A DNA stretch of 64,000 nt from Tumebacillus amylolyticus (GTDB taxonomy: Bacteria > Bacillota > Bacilli > Tumebacillales > Tumebacillaceae), in the NCBI RefSeq assembly GCF_016722965.1, contig NZ_JAEQNB010000006.1:62001-126000 (forward strand), written 5' to 3'. The notes beneath the pieces are model-generated. The model saw only the letters and a list, made by a program, of their open reading frames with translations, made no database searches and was not told where the DNA came from. Shown piece by piece: positions 56,653 to 64,000 of this stretch (position 1 is the stretch's first letter; each line of letters opens with the position of its first letter). Made by a program: the position numbers and the translations under genes.

Positions 56653-58221
56653 ATGAAGAAAAAAGCGTTCCAGAAAACCACCGCGTTGCTGACCGTCGGG
56701 CTGATGCTCGCCGGCGTACCGCTTGTAACGAATGCGTTGGTGCCGACCGCGGCACATGCCGGAAACCCTGTGTACTCCGATTTGAAAGGGCATTACTCGG
56801 AAGCGGCGGTGCAGAACCTCGTCTCACTCGGGGTGCTCCAAGCGAGCGATGTCCAATCGTTCAACCCCGACCAGCCGATCAACCGTGCCGACTTCGACCG
56901 GTGGCTGAAAAACGCCGTCGGCACCAACTCGACGGCGTTGACCCACGGGAACGAGATCCCGCGCTGGGAAGCGGCTCTGCTCGTAGACAAAGCCCGCGTC
57001 GGCGTCATGGGGGGCAACGAAAGCGCCAGCGCCAACATGTTCGTCGACCATGCCCAAATTCAAGAACAAGCACGCACAGCGGTCGGTCGTCTCTACAAAC
57101 GCGGTGTCGTCGTCGGGGAAGGATATGGATTCTACCGCCCGGATTGGAAGTTGACACGCGGGGAAGCGGCGGTGATGCTGAACGCGCTGTTGGACGTCAA
57201 GCGCAGCAATCCGGTTGATTTCAACGTCGTCACGGAGGAGAGCAAACTGCCGGCCGACGTGCGCACCGCGGTTGAGGAATCGAAAAACACGGCAGGCGTA
57301 CACAACTTGCCGATGCAGTCCTCCCGATACGTGTTGATCTCCGCAGGTGCGACCGCTTCGAACAACACCTCGATTCACGTCGACGCGCTGCTCAAAGGCC
57401 AAGCGGCGTTCTTCGTGAAGACCACGACGGAGAAAGTCGACCCGGGCCAAGGCAAACCCTACGTGATTCTCCAGATGAAGCCGGAACCGGGCAAAGTCTA
57501 TCAACTCAACCAAGCAAAAGCGGGGGACCTCTTGAAAATCGGAGCCAACGACAGCGTAGCCCTGCGCAAGGACCGCGTTGATCTCAACAACGACGGCAAA
57601 GCAGAGGAGACCGCCGCCGTGATCAATTCGAACAACCAAGGAGGCTACCTCGGTTTGTTTGACAAAAACGGCAACCTCAAAACCCGTTTCAACCTCGAGT
57701 ACGTACTGGTCATGGACCCGGTCCAACTGCTCGTCACCGATGTGACCGGAGATGGGAAAAACGACCTCCTCATCGAATCTGACCTGCACGGAAACGGCGG
57801 GATGGGGGCGCACGGCCTGCGCGTGTTCACGCAAGGAACGAACGGGACCTTCACGCAGGCGAATGTGCAGACCCCGGATTGGGCGGCGAAATTCAATTCT
57901 GTGACGTACGACGCGAAGGCGTTGGCTTGGAACATCAAGTCGACGTCCGACAACCGCTCGTGGAACGTCAAGTTGGTGGGGCCGCAATGGGACGGCTTCG
58001 ATCCTTCGATTTTCCCGAAGCCGTACCAAGTGAGCGTTGACAGCCCGTATGCGGTGTCGGTCGTGAACGGCAAACTGACGACCCGCCATTATTCGTGGGT
58101 CAGTCACCAACTCGCGAGCGTGTTCTACCTCGTGCCGACTTACAAATACATCAACGGAAGCTTCGTCGTAGATTCCTACAAGACGGAAGCCGTTCCGAAC
58201 ACGACGCTCACAGAAAAATAA
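56653..58221 (+). CDS. SLH-domain surface protein with PrcB-like domain
   Basis: A 522-aa exported protein. Signal peptide about 1-36; S-layer homology-type region about 38-205 (YSDLKGHYSEAAVQNLVSLGVL, FNPDQPINRADF and KLTRGEAAVMLNALL); a PrcB-type C-terminal domain about 215-290 (NTAGVHNLP...RYVLISAGATASNNTSIHVDAL); then about 300-520 with DVTGDGKNDLLIESD, a calcium-binding-type loop as in FG-GAP repeats. It is probably wall-anchored. Its neighbour at 58322 shares the SLH plus PrcB plan, so they are paralogues. GGAGG precedes the ATG at 56653. Confidence 0.85.
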   Translation: MKKKAFQKTTALLTVGLMLAGVPLVTNALVPTAAHAGNPVYSDLKGHYSEAAVQNLVSLGVLQASDVQSFNPDQPINRADFDRWLKNAVGTNSTALTHGNEIPRWEAALLVDKARVGVMGGNESASANMFVDHAQIQEQARTAVGRLYKRGVVVGEGYGFYRPDWKLTRGEAAVMLNALLDVKRSNPVDFNVVTEESKLPADVRTAVEESKNTAGVHNLPMQSSRYVLISAGATASNNTSIHVDALLKGQAAFFVKTTTEKVDPGQGKPYVILQMKPEPGKVYQLNQAKAGDLLKIGANDSVALRKDRVDLNNDGKAEETAAVINSNNQGGYLGLFDKNGNLKTRFNLEYVLVMDPVQLLVTDVTGDGKNDLLIESDLHGNGGMGAHGLRVFTQGTNGTFTQANVQTPDWAAKFNSVTYDAKALAWNIKSTSDNRSWNVKLVGPQWDGFDPSIFPKPYQVSVDSPYAVSVVNGKLTTRHYSWVSHQLASVFYLVPTYKYINGSFVVDSYKTEAVPNTTLTEK

Positions 58222-58321
58222 ATTATTTTGGCGCAGGATGAAACTTTTGCCTCAAAGTTACCGTCATTACGTGTAGATTCAAAAAAACTAACGGTATAAG
58301 AGATAAGGGAGGAACACTCAA

Positions 58322-59248
58322 ATGATGAAAAAGACGTTCACTGCTCTCATGGTAACCGCGCTGACCCTGACGTCCGCATCGGCAGTATTCGCAGCAGACG
58401 ACAACGGTGGCAAGATCATCGCTCCGCATCTTGGTGGCGGCGAAGTTTCCAAACTGCACACGACCGCACCGAAATACAACGACACCAACGGCCACTTCTC
58501 CGCAGACTCGGTGGAGCGCCTGTCGAACTACCACATGATCTCCGGCGGCAAAATCGGCGGCCCGGCTGCTTCCTTCGACCCGAACTCCAAGGCAGACCGT
58601 GTCGAGCTGAGAACGTGGATCAAAAACGCACTGGGCAAGGAGATCGCGGATTCCAACTCCACCGGGGACGTCTCCCGCGTAGAAGTCGCAACGTGGATCG
58701 CAACGTCGCTTCCGGCGATGAACACCGGCATCAACGGCGCGAACCTCACCGCTCCGTATACCGATATCAAGGGAGTTTCCGCTTCGGAGCGCGACGCTCT
58801 GAACACGCTCTACAAACTCGGCATCATGGTGGGCGACGGCGCTGGCCACTTCAACCCGCAGGCAATCTTGACCCGCGGCGAAGCAGCCGTTCTGCTCGAC
58901 CAAGCGGTTACCCGTTCGATGACCGTCGCAACCAAAGTGGACTTCGAAGCTGTCAGCGACAACCTTCCGCAAACGGTGCAAACCGTAGCAAATGAAAACC
59001 GCACGGAGCCGGGCGTTTACAGCGTTGTGGACAACGACGTGCGCTACCTGGTTGTCACCGGCGGGCAAGCGCCGACCGGCGGATACTCCGTCAACATCGA
59101 CGGCATCTCGGAAACGGCAGCAGGTCTGTTCGTAGACGCATCGCTGGTTCATCCGGACCCGACCATGATGGTTCCGCAGATGGTCACGTACCCGACCGTC
59201 GTTTTGAAAGTGAAAAACTCGGAGAAAAACGCATACCTCGCTCAGTAA
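58322..59248 (+). CDS. SLH-domain surface protein with PrcB-like domain, short paralogue
   Basis: A 308-aa exported protein. Signal peptide about 1-24; SLH-type modules about 50-205 (YNDTNGHFSADSVERLSNYHMI, FDPNSKADRVELRTWIKN, AILTRGEAAVLLDQA); PrcB-type C-terminal domain about 225-303 (NRTEPGVYSVVDNDVRYLVVTGGQ...TVVLKVKNSEKN). It lacks the long C-terminal half of its upstream paralogue. AAGGGAGGA precedes the ATG at 58322. A hydrophobic/strand signature of proteases' PrcB partners suggests a link to the nearby secreted papain-like proteases, which is inference. Confidence 0.85.
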   Translation: MMKKTFTALMVTALTLTSASAVFAADDNGGKIIAPHLGGGEVSKLHTTAPKYNDTNGHFSADSVERLSNYHMISGGKIGGPAASFDPNSKADRVELRTWIKNALGKEIADSNSTGDVSRVEVATWIATSLPAMNTGINGANLTAPYTDIKGVSASERDALNTLYKLGIMVGDGAGHFNPQAILTRGEAAVLLDQAVTRSMTVATKVDFEAVSDNLPQTVQTVANENRTEPGVYSVVDNDVRYLVVTGGQAPTGGYSVNIDGISETAAGLFVDASLVHPDPTMMVPQMVTYPTVVLKVKNSEKNAYLAQ

Positions 59249-59267
59249 TGGAGCGTAGCATAACAAG

Positions 59268-59302
59268 AAGAGAGACACCCCGACGCGGGTGTCTCTCTTT
59301 TT
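59268..59302 (+). terminator. terminator
   Basis: The stem AAGAGAGACACCC with its complement and T5, after the 308-aa gene. Confidence 0.85.
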
Positions 59303-59461
59303 AATATAATCTTTAATGGGTACTTTTTAGTGAAATATTTAGGATATACATACAAAAAATAAATAAAATAAGATGTCTTTACAATGATTTTTTATAGTGT
59401 TATATTGAGCTCAGGCACCGAAACGGTGTCAAGGTTCACAAATAGAAAGGGGACCATCCAC

Positions 59462-60370
59462 ATGAAAAAGCAAGCTTTGGCAGCACTCGCAGTAATCCCG
59501 GCACTGCTTCTCGCAGTCTCCGCACACGCGGCCGACACCAAAACCACCGCTCAATCCCAAGCAACCCTGCATCCGCTGGGTCTGAAATTCACTCCGCTTG
59601 GCGCTTCTGTTCCGAAAATGAGCGCAACTGAACTCGCAGCAGCTTCCCAACCGGTTACCGCTGCTCCGGCTGCCTACACCTTGACCAACCTGCCGCCGGT
59701 AGGGGACCAAGGTCAACAAGGTTCCTGCGTAGCATGGTCGACCGCGTACTACCAAAAATCTTACGGTCACGGCCTGACCTCTTCCTACTCCTCCACGAAC
59801 GAATTCTCTCCGTCCTTCGTGTACAACCAACTCAACGGTGGGGTAGACGGCGGCCTGTACCCGTCCGATGCATACAACCTGCTCGTCTCCAAAGGCGACA
59901 CCACGCTGTCCAAAATGCCGTACAACCAATACGACTACACCACCAAGCCGAACTCCACCCAGTTGGCTGATGCAGCTCTGCACAAAAACATCTCGTCCAC
60001 CAACATCTTCCAAGGCGCTGGCGGCGGCTCCGCTACCGTTCGTACCGCAGTGAAAAACGCGCTGTACGGCACCTCCGGCGACCACAAACTCGTGGGGATC
60101 GCAATCCCGGTTTACCCGGAATTCGACAACGCTCAAAACAACACCACCTACGTCATCGACGCTCACAAATCGGGCGAAACTTCCCGTGGCGGCCACATGA
60201 TCACCATCGTTGGCTACGACGACAACAAAGTCTACAACGGCTACACCGGCGCGTTCAAGATCATCAACCAATGGGGCACCGGCTGGGGGAACGCAGGTTA
60301 CTCCTGGATCTCCTACGACATGTTCCAAAAAGAAGTTCAAGAAGCTTGGTACATGAACACCAACGGTTGA
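59462..60370 (+). CDS. secreted papain-like (C1) cysteine protease, copy 1
   Basis: 302 aa. Signal peptide about 1-23 (SAHAA). Residues 24-75 look like a short propeptide. The papain-fold catalytic residues are seen: oxyanion Gln83 in GDQGQQGSC, nucleophile Cys89 (SCVAW), His245 (GGHMITIVGY) and Asn269 (IINQWGTGWG). All are in the C1 order, so it should be active outside the cell. AAAGGGGA is 10 bases before ATG 59462. The second copy lies 218 bases downstream, with closely similar start region and sequence. Confidence 0.9.
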   Translation: MKKQALAALAVIPALLLAVSAHAADTKTTAQSQATLHPLGLKFTPLGASVPKMSATELAAASQPVTAAPAAYTLTNLPPVGDQGQQGSCVAWSTAYYQKSYGHGLTSSYSSTNEFSPSFVYNQLNGGVDGGLYPSDAYNLLVSKGDTTLSKMPYNQYDYTTKPNSTQLADAALHKNISSTNIFQGAGGGSATVRTAVKNALYGTSGDHKLVGIAIPVYPEFDNAQNNTTYVIDAHKSGETSRGGHMITIVGYDDNKVYNGYTGAFKIINQWGTGWGNAGYSWISYDMFQKEVQEAWYMNTNG

Positions 60371-60385
60371 TCATCTGTCGGTCAA

Positions 60386-60426
60386 GAAAAAAGAGTGCAG
60401 GCCCTCACGGCTTGCACTCTTTTTTA
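60386..60426 (+). terminator. terminator
   Basis: The stem AAAAAAGAGTGCA with its complement and T6, after protease copy 1. Confidence 0.85.
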
Positions 60427-60588
60427 AGGTAAATTTTTAGAAAAACCAAAGAAAAAATAAACATAAAATGCGCCCTTTACAACGTATACTTAACGTGCTA
60501 GTATATGAGTAACAAAAGGTTTCACACAATTCACAATCTTCGGCACTCGTAAGAGTTCCGATGTTAAATTAGAAAGGGGACCATCCAC

Positions 60589-61497
60589 ATGAAAAAGCAA
60601 GCACTTGCAGTACTCGCAGTTATCCCGGCACTCCTGCTGTCCGTTTCCGCACACGCAGCAGACACCAAAACCACCGCTCAATCCCAAGCAACCCTGCATC
60701 CGCTGGGTCTGAAATTCACTCCGCTTGGCGCTAACGTTCCGAAAATGGACGCTCAATCTCAAGCACTGGCTTCCAAGCCGGTAACTGCTACTCCGGCTTC
60801 CTTCGTTCTGACCAACCTGCCGCCGGTAGGTGACCAAGGTCAACAAGGTTCTTGCGTAGCATGGTCGACCGCTTACTACCAAAAATCTTACGGTCATGGC
60901 CTGACCTCTTCCTACTCCACCACGAACGAATTCTCTCCGGCATTCGTGTACAACCAACTTAACGGTGGCGTAGACGGCGGCCTGTACCCGTCCGATGCAT
61001 ACAGCCTGCTCGTCTCCAAAGGTGACACCACGCTGTCCAAAATGGCGTACAACCAATACGACTACACCACCCAGCCGAACTCCACCCAGCTGGCTGATGC
61101 AGCTCTGCACAAAAACCTCGGTTCCACCAACATCTTCCAAGGCGCTGGCAGAGGCAACGCTACCGCTCAACAAGCGGTTAAAAACGCTCTCGTAGGCACC
61201 TCCGGCGACCAACGTCTGGTTGGTATCGCAATCCCGGTTTACCCGGAGTGGGACAACGCTCAAGCGAATGACACCTACGTTGTCGACGCTCACAAAAACG
61301 GCGAGCGTTCCCGTGGCGGCCACATGGTCACCATCGTTGGCTACGACGACACCAAAGTTTACAACGGCTTCACCGGCGCGTTCAAAGTTATCAACCAATG
61401 GGGCACTTCCTGGGGTAACAAAGGTTACACCTGGATCTCCTACGACATGTTCTCCAAAGAAGTTCAAGAAGCTTGGTACATGAACACCAACAACTAA
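60589..61497 (+). CDS. secreted papain-like (C1) cysteine protease, copy 2
   Basis: 302 aa, the same length as copy 1. By hand count about 43 residues differ, so identity is about 86%. Catalytic residues Gln83, Cys89, His245 and Asn269 are kept. Differences cluster in residues 53-75 (propeptide region) and near 185-205. The upstream AAAGGGGACCATCCAC and ATGAAAAAGCAAGC are also shared with copy 1, so this is a recent tandem duplication that includes the translation start region. Both are followed by their own terminator. Confidence 0.9.
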   Translation: MKKQALAVLAVIPALLLSVSAHAADTKTTAQSQATLHPLGLKFTPLGANVPKMDAQSQALASKPVTATPASFVLTNLPPVGDQGQQGSCVAWSTAYYQKSYGHGLTSSYSTTNEFSPAFVYNQLNGGVDGGLYPSDAYSLLVSKGDTTLSKMAYNQYDYTTQPNSTQLADAALHKNLGSTNIFQGAGRGNATAQQAVKNALVGTSGDQRLVGIAIPVYPEWDNAQANDTYVVDAHKNGERSRGGHMVTIVGYDDTKVYNGFTGAFKVINQWGTSWGNKGYTWISYDMFSKEVQEAWYMNTNN

Positions 61498-61512
61498 TTC
61501 TTGAACCCTTCG

Positions 61513-61556
61513 CAAAAAAGAGTGCAGACCCCTCGGGGCTGCGCTCTTTTTTTGCG
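61513..61556 (+). terminator. terminator
   Basis: The stem AAAAAAGAGtGCAGaCC with its near-complement and T7, after copy 2. It resembles the copy 1 terminator, so the duplicated unit includes it. Confidence 0.85.
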
Positions 61557-61594
61557 TATACTAGCCCTGAGTGTCGAAAGGAGGTCGGAACCAC

Positions 61595-61777
61595 ATGGAG
61601 CGTGTTGCCGCCATCTATCTCAAAACAGAAGGGGGAACCGAACACCGCATCGCCGAGATCCCGCTCTGCCAAGTCCCGCAAGTCGGGGACAAGATCAAGA
61701 TTGAAGAGACTTGGCATACTGTCAACGGAGTGGAAGGCTTGGAGCGAACGGCCGAGTGCAAAGTGCATGTGGAGTAG
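61595..61777 (+). CDS. small hypothetical protein
   Basis: A 60-aa protein with strand-rich sequence (ERVAAIYLKTEGGTEHRIAEIPLCQVPQVGDKIKIEETWHTVNGVE). It has no signal peptide and one Cys. AAAGGAGG precedes ATG 61595. No family recognised. Confidence 0.7.
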   Translation: MERVAAIYLKTEGGTEHRIAEIPLCQVPQVGDKIKIEETWHTVNGVEGLERTAECKVHVE

Positions 61778-61810
61778 TGCTTGGCAAGAGCAGAACTCAT
61801 AGAAACACGG

Positions 61811-61842
61811 AAAAACCTTGGCTGTCAGAGCCAAGGTTTTTT
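61811..61842. terminator. terminator
   Basis: The stem AAAACCTTGGCT/AGCCAAGGTTTT with a 5-base loop and T6. Confidence 0.85.
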
Positions 61843-61957
61843 AGTGGTAATCCTCATCTAATCGTATTCAGGGGTGCACACGTTCCCCCAAGTATCGCGC
61901 TGACTGAATCATTTGCAATACGAGGGAAGCCGCATCGTTTTTATTTCCATACTCGTG

Positions 61958-62479
61958 TTACTTAGCGTGTTTTACATTCGCGAGACCGTTCGGCGCATCA
62001 GTCGAAACCGTCATTGCGATCTGATCACCCGTCTCTGCATCATATACCGTGGTCACGAGGGGGTTCACGATGTCTACACCGTTGATGTTGGTCGTTTTGG
62101 TGAACTTGGTTTGGAGTACCCATACCATACGATCTGCATCGATGTCATGACGGAAGGCCGGATCGATTCCGAGGTTGATGTATTCCTTGTAGGTCATGAG
62201 GCTTTTTTTCAGGTTTTTACCGGATTTTCCTTCGATCTCTTGGTCATCGACATAGCCCGGAAGCTCTTCTACTTTTTTCAAGGTTTTTTTGGAGTTGTTT
62301 GCTTTGTATTGCTGTTCCGTTGCATGTACGGGTTTGCCGTTTGGATCGTCGACTTTTTGAGAAGTACCGACAGATTGCAAGATCGAGTCATACTTTGTTG
62401 CCGGTACTGCTGATCCTTGTGCAGTGACGATTGCGGTTACGATCAGAGTTAGGGCTCCAAGTACCAAAGTTTTTTTCAT
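61958..62479 (-). CDS. exported hypothetical protein
   Basis: A 173-aa protein with an N-terminal signal peptide (about 1-22) and a Lys/Asp-rich soluble remainder. There is no Cys. A region GLDIxxAFRHDIDADRMVWVLQTKF and the end VYDAETGDQIAMT look like strands of a small beta-rich domain. It lies 21 bases downstream of the 236-aa exported gene on the minus strand, so they form one unit. GGAGG precedes its ATG. Function unknown. Confidence 0.78.
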   Translation of the reverse strand: MKKTLVLGALTLIVTAIVTAQGSAVPATKYDSILQSVGTSQKVDDPNGKPVHATEQQYKANNSKKTLKKVEELPGYVDDQEIEGKSGKNLKKSLMTYKEYINLGIDPAFRHDIDADRMVWVLQTKFTKTTNINGVDIVNPLVTTVYDAETGDQIAMTVSTDAPNGLANVKHAK

Positions 62480-62500
62480 AAAAGGTTCCTCCTTGATGGC

Positions 62501-63211
62501 TTAGTTCCAAATAATGCGATTGTTTGTTTGGTCAAAATTCGCGGTATATCCGGGGTATGTGTTGTTTGGATACAAGAAATCAGCTGAGTGTGAGGACCAT
62601 TTGCTCCATCCTAGAGAATTATGCAAGTTCAGATCTGTGAAGGTAGAGGAGGTAACGGAAGCGCTGGGGGAGAGACCGTTCGTCGTGTTCCATTCCACAC
62701 CTACATCAGTCTCACCTACGGAACCAATAGCAGCATTGGTGTAGGACAAGAGAACGGACCCGTCTACACGCATATCCGCATAATACGATCCAGACGAATA
62801 CCCGAGCAAAGCTCCGATCGTATGGGATTGTCCCGAAGCCCAGTTCTTGCTTGGAAAGGATTGGACAGACCAGACGCTTCCATTTGCGTAGGCTGTGAAC
62901 AACCCTTTGTAACTCGTGCTTGCAATTGAACCATCGGATTTCCAGTTGTATCCGTCGTGGTAACCGACTTCAACCCACGAGTCGGTCGAGTTGGTATTCA
63001 ACCAAAGTTCTGTATTGATTTTATTGCCGGATCCTGTTGACCAAAAGGGAGTCATATTCGGAATCAACAACGAGCAATAGACACCGTCATAGTGACCTGG
63101 ATTGTTGATGGCAACAGTATTATACTTTTGCGTAATCGTCGCGTGAGCAGGGGACGTGAGGATGATGGACAAGCCCACAGTAAAACCGGCAAAGGCGATC
63201 ATGCGTTTCAT
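62501..63211 (-). CDS. exported hypothetical protein
   Basis: A 236-aa protein with a signal peptide (about 1-24, ending AHAT). The mature part is strand-rich with many Ser, Asn, Trp and Tyr (WLNTNSTDSWVEVGYHDGYNWKSDGS and GYSSGSYYADMRVDGSVLLSYTN), as in beta-sandwich carbohydrate-binding or adhesive proteins. Only one Cys. GGAGGAAA is upstream, and ATTATA (TATAAT on the minus strand) at 63243-63248 is the likely -10. The 173-aa exported gene follows. No family recognised. Confidence 0.78.
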   Translation of the reverse strand: MKRMIAFAGFTVGLSIILTSPAHATITQKYNTVAINNPGHYDGVYCSLLIPNMTPFWSTGSGNKINTELWLNTNSTDSWVEVGYHDGYNWKSDGSIASTSYKGLFTAYANGSVWSVQSFPSKNWASGQSHTIGALLGYSSGSYYADMRVDGSVLLSYTNAAIGSVGETDVGVEWNTTNGLSPSASVTSSTFTDLNLHNSLGWSKWSSHSADFLYPNNTYPGYTANFDQTNNRIIWN

Positions 63212-63283
63212 AGTAATTTCCTCCTGTTAATTTAACACTCACATTATAATAGCTGAAAATAGAGAAATAAGAAAGATATATTT

Positions 63284-63320
63284 AAAAAGGCACATCCGCA
63301 TGATGCGGAGTGCCTTTTTT
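63284..63320. terminator. terminator
   Basis: The stem AAAAAGGCAC...TCCGCA with its near-complement and T6, downstream of the minus-strand 115-aa gene. Confidence 0.85.
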
Positions 63321-63326
63321 GAATTC

Positions 63327-63674
63327 TTATTGCATGCCGAAGGGGCGGTGCATTTTCGAATACTTGAATCCGACGAAGTTGTCCATTCCGAGTTTATAGT
63401 AGTACGGAGGAACTTGACCGTCCGGGATGTCGAACGATTTGTATAAGTACAAGCCTTCGTCGCTTGGTCGATATTCCACAACGGCGCTGTTGTCCAGTCG
63501 GCCCTCGTAATACAGGAGCGCTCCGTCCAAATGAATCTCCGGAGCGCCGGAGACCACCCGATACAGACGGTCGGACAATGGAACTTTCGCGTTCCACCAC
63601 AGCGTCAGATCGGTGGCAACGAGGACGACGAGAAGCGTCAAGAGAATCCTCTTCCAGAACTTGCGTATCTTCAT
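63327..63674 (-). CDS. membrane-anchored hypothetical protein
   Basis: A 115-aa protein with an N-terminal membrane anchor (about 10-28: ILLTLLVVLVATDLTLWW) and a strand-rich outer domain (RLYRVVSGAPEIHLDGALLYYEGRLDN...). ATG 63674 is chosen for the GGGAGG upstream. It ends at a terminator and lies between the exported proteins and yjcZ. Function unknown. Confidence 0.75.
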   Translation of the reverse strand: MKIRKFWKRILLTLLVVLVATDLTLWWNAKVPLSDRLYRVVSGAPEIHLDGALLYYEGRLDNSAVVEYRPSDEGLYLYKSFDIPDGQVPPYYYKLGMDNFVGFKYSKMHRPFGMQ

Positions 63675-63776
63675 GAAAACCTCCCAGTGAACCTTTGTTT
63701 TGCTTTGCATTTATTGTAAGGCAAGCAAAAAGTGCGGTCAATTAGGCAATCGCCGTGTCCCATCTCGACCCAGTCC

Positions 63777-63785
63777 CATAGTATA
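63777..63785 (+). promoter_or_regulatory. candidate SigK/SigG-type -10 before yjcZ
   Basis: CATAGTATA fits CATANNNTA (SigK), and its CATAGTA part fits the CATNNTA of SigG/F. It lies about 30 bases before the yjcZ start. No clear -35 (AC) is found at 17 bases. Confidence 0.35.
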
Positions 63786-63815
63786 GCACTAGGAAACGGG
63801 ACAGGGGGTGAGATC

Positions 63816-63920
63816 ATGTACGGTGTATTCGGTGGATATACGCATTGGGCAATCGTGTTCCTGATCATCTTCGTGCTGTTCTTCCTGTTCGTTCCGGGCG
63901 TTGGCGGCGGCGCGTACTAA
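63816..63920 (+). CDS. yjcZ: YjcZ family sporulation protein
   Basis: A 34-aa protein: MYGVFGGYTHWAIVFLIIFV, then LFFLFVPGVGGGAY. Short N-terminal Gly-rich part, one membrane segment, and a Gly-rich C-terminus are the YjcZ pattern; family members are small proteins of spores. AGGGGGTGAGATC precedes the ATG at 63816. The strong hairpin after it ends the unit. Confidence 0.85.
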   Translation: MYGVFGGYTHWAIVFLIIFVLFFLFVPGVGGGAY

Positions 63921-63925
63921 ATCAA

Positions 63926-63976
63926 GGGAACACAAAAAGCGTCCATCGAAATCGATGGACGCTTTTTGTGTTCCCT
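63926..63976. terminator. long bidirectional terminator
   Basis: A stem of about 23 bp (GGGAACACAAAAAGCGTCCAT and its complement around TCGAAATCGA), A/T-flanked. It serves yjcZ and probably the minus-strand gene at the window end. Confidence 0.85.
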
Positions 63977-63977
63977 T

Positions 63978-64000
63978 TTACTTTTTCTTCTTCATTGGTT
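63978..64000 (-). CDS. C-terminal end of a gene running out of the window
   Basis: On the minus strand the last bases read PMKKKK followed by TAA, just before the long bidirectional terminator. A Lys-rich tail and a stop at this place suggest the 3' end of a gene whose body lies beyond the window. Too short to classify. Confidence 0.35.

Noticed and set aside
1-64000. CRISPR array, tRNA or rRNA genes
   Set aside because: I saw no regular direct repeats with spacers, no cloverleaf with a CCA end, and no rRNA-like stretch. Only protein-level repeats in the 837-aa gene were found.

Overview
The window reads as a chromosomal segment of a GC-rich, endospore-forming Firmicute. The best guess is a Tumebacillus-like member of the Alicyclobacillaceae, judged from gene content only. 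The evidence is a spore coat morphogenetic protein (CotE), a YheC/YheD ATP-grasp spore cluster, YlbJ, YpjB and YjcZ, Gram-positive Shine-Dalgarno sequences, and the Bacillus-type menaquinol:cytochrome c reductase QcrABC. Much of 26.5-54.6 kb keeps the order known from Bacillus subtilis (ypiB-qcrABC-ypjA-ypjB-ypjC ... ypjD-dapB-mgsA ... cca-birA-panBCD), broken up by extra genes.

Layout. 1-4.2 kb is an AT-richer defence island: the end of a membrane protein, then a three-gene CBASS anti-phage operon (CD-NTase, E2-like protein, patatin phospholipase) that abuts a 3'-truncated stalk-domain gene. 4.9-12.9 kb is a spore-coat block: cotE, a small gene, then a five-gene run of ATP-grasp YheC/YheD-like proteins, one fused to a phiEco32-type amidoligase. 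12.9-19.2 kb carries PilZ, PhzF, phosphatidylserine decarboxylase, small unknown genes, a kinase-like protein, a GNAT and a PLD lipoprotein. 19.2-22.3 kb holds an 837-aa protein with an eCIS-cargo-like N-terminus and 43-residue repeats, plus a small partner. 22.3-26.3 kb has a C39-like peptidase and an XPB-type helicase with its partner.

26.5-33 kb is ypiB, a secreted 41-aa peptide, a creatininase-family enzyme, qcrABC, ypjA, ypjB and ypjC. 33-44.7 kb is an accessory stretch: CPBP protease, DedA, a transporter, uppP, ylbJ, a winged-helix regulator with an MFS exporter and palindromic operators, a Rieske oxygenase with a methyltransferase, and an aldo/keto reductase. 44.7-54.6 kb is metabolic: a MazG-type pyrophosphohydrolase, dapB, mgsA, cca, gltT-like, birA, a glycosyltransferase, a polysaccharide deacetylase and panBCD. 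55-63.9 kb is mainly cell-surface and secreted: a TPR protein, two SLH/PrcB-like proteins, two tandem papain-like proteases (about 86% identical by hand count), small secreted proteins and yjcZ.

Candidates for something less described are the amidoligase-containing YheC/YheD cluster, the orphan eCIS-cargo-like repeat protein and its partner, the 41-aa exported peptide, and two genes whose ribosome binding site lies inside the 3' arm of a terminator hairpin. Motif positions were read by eye; no database search or folding program was run.
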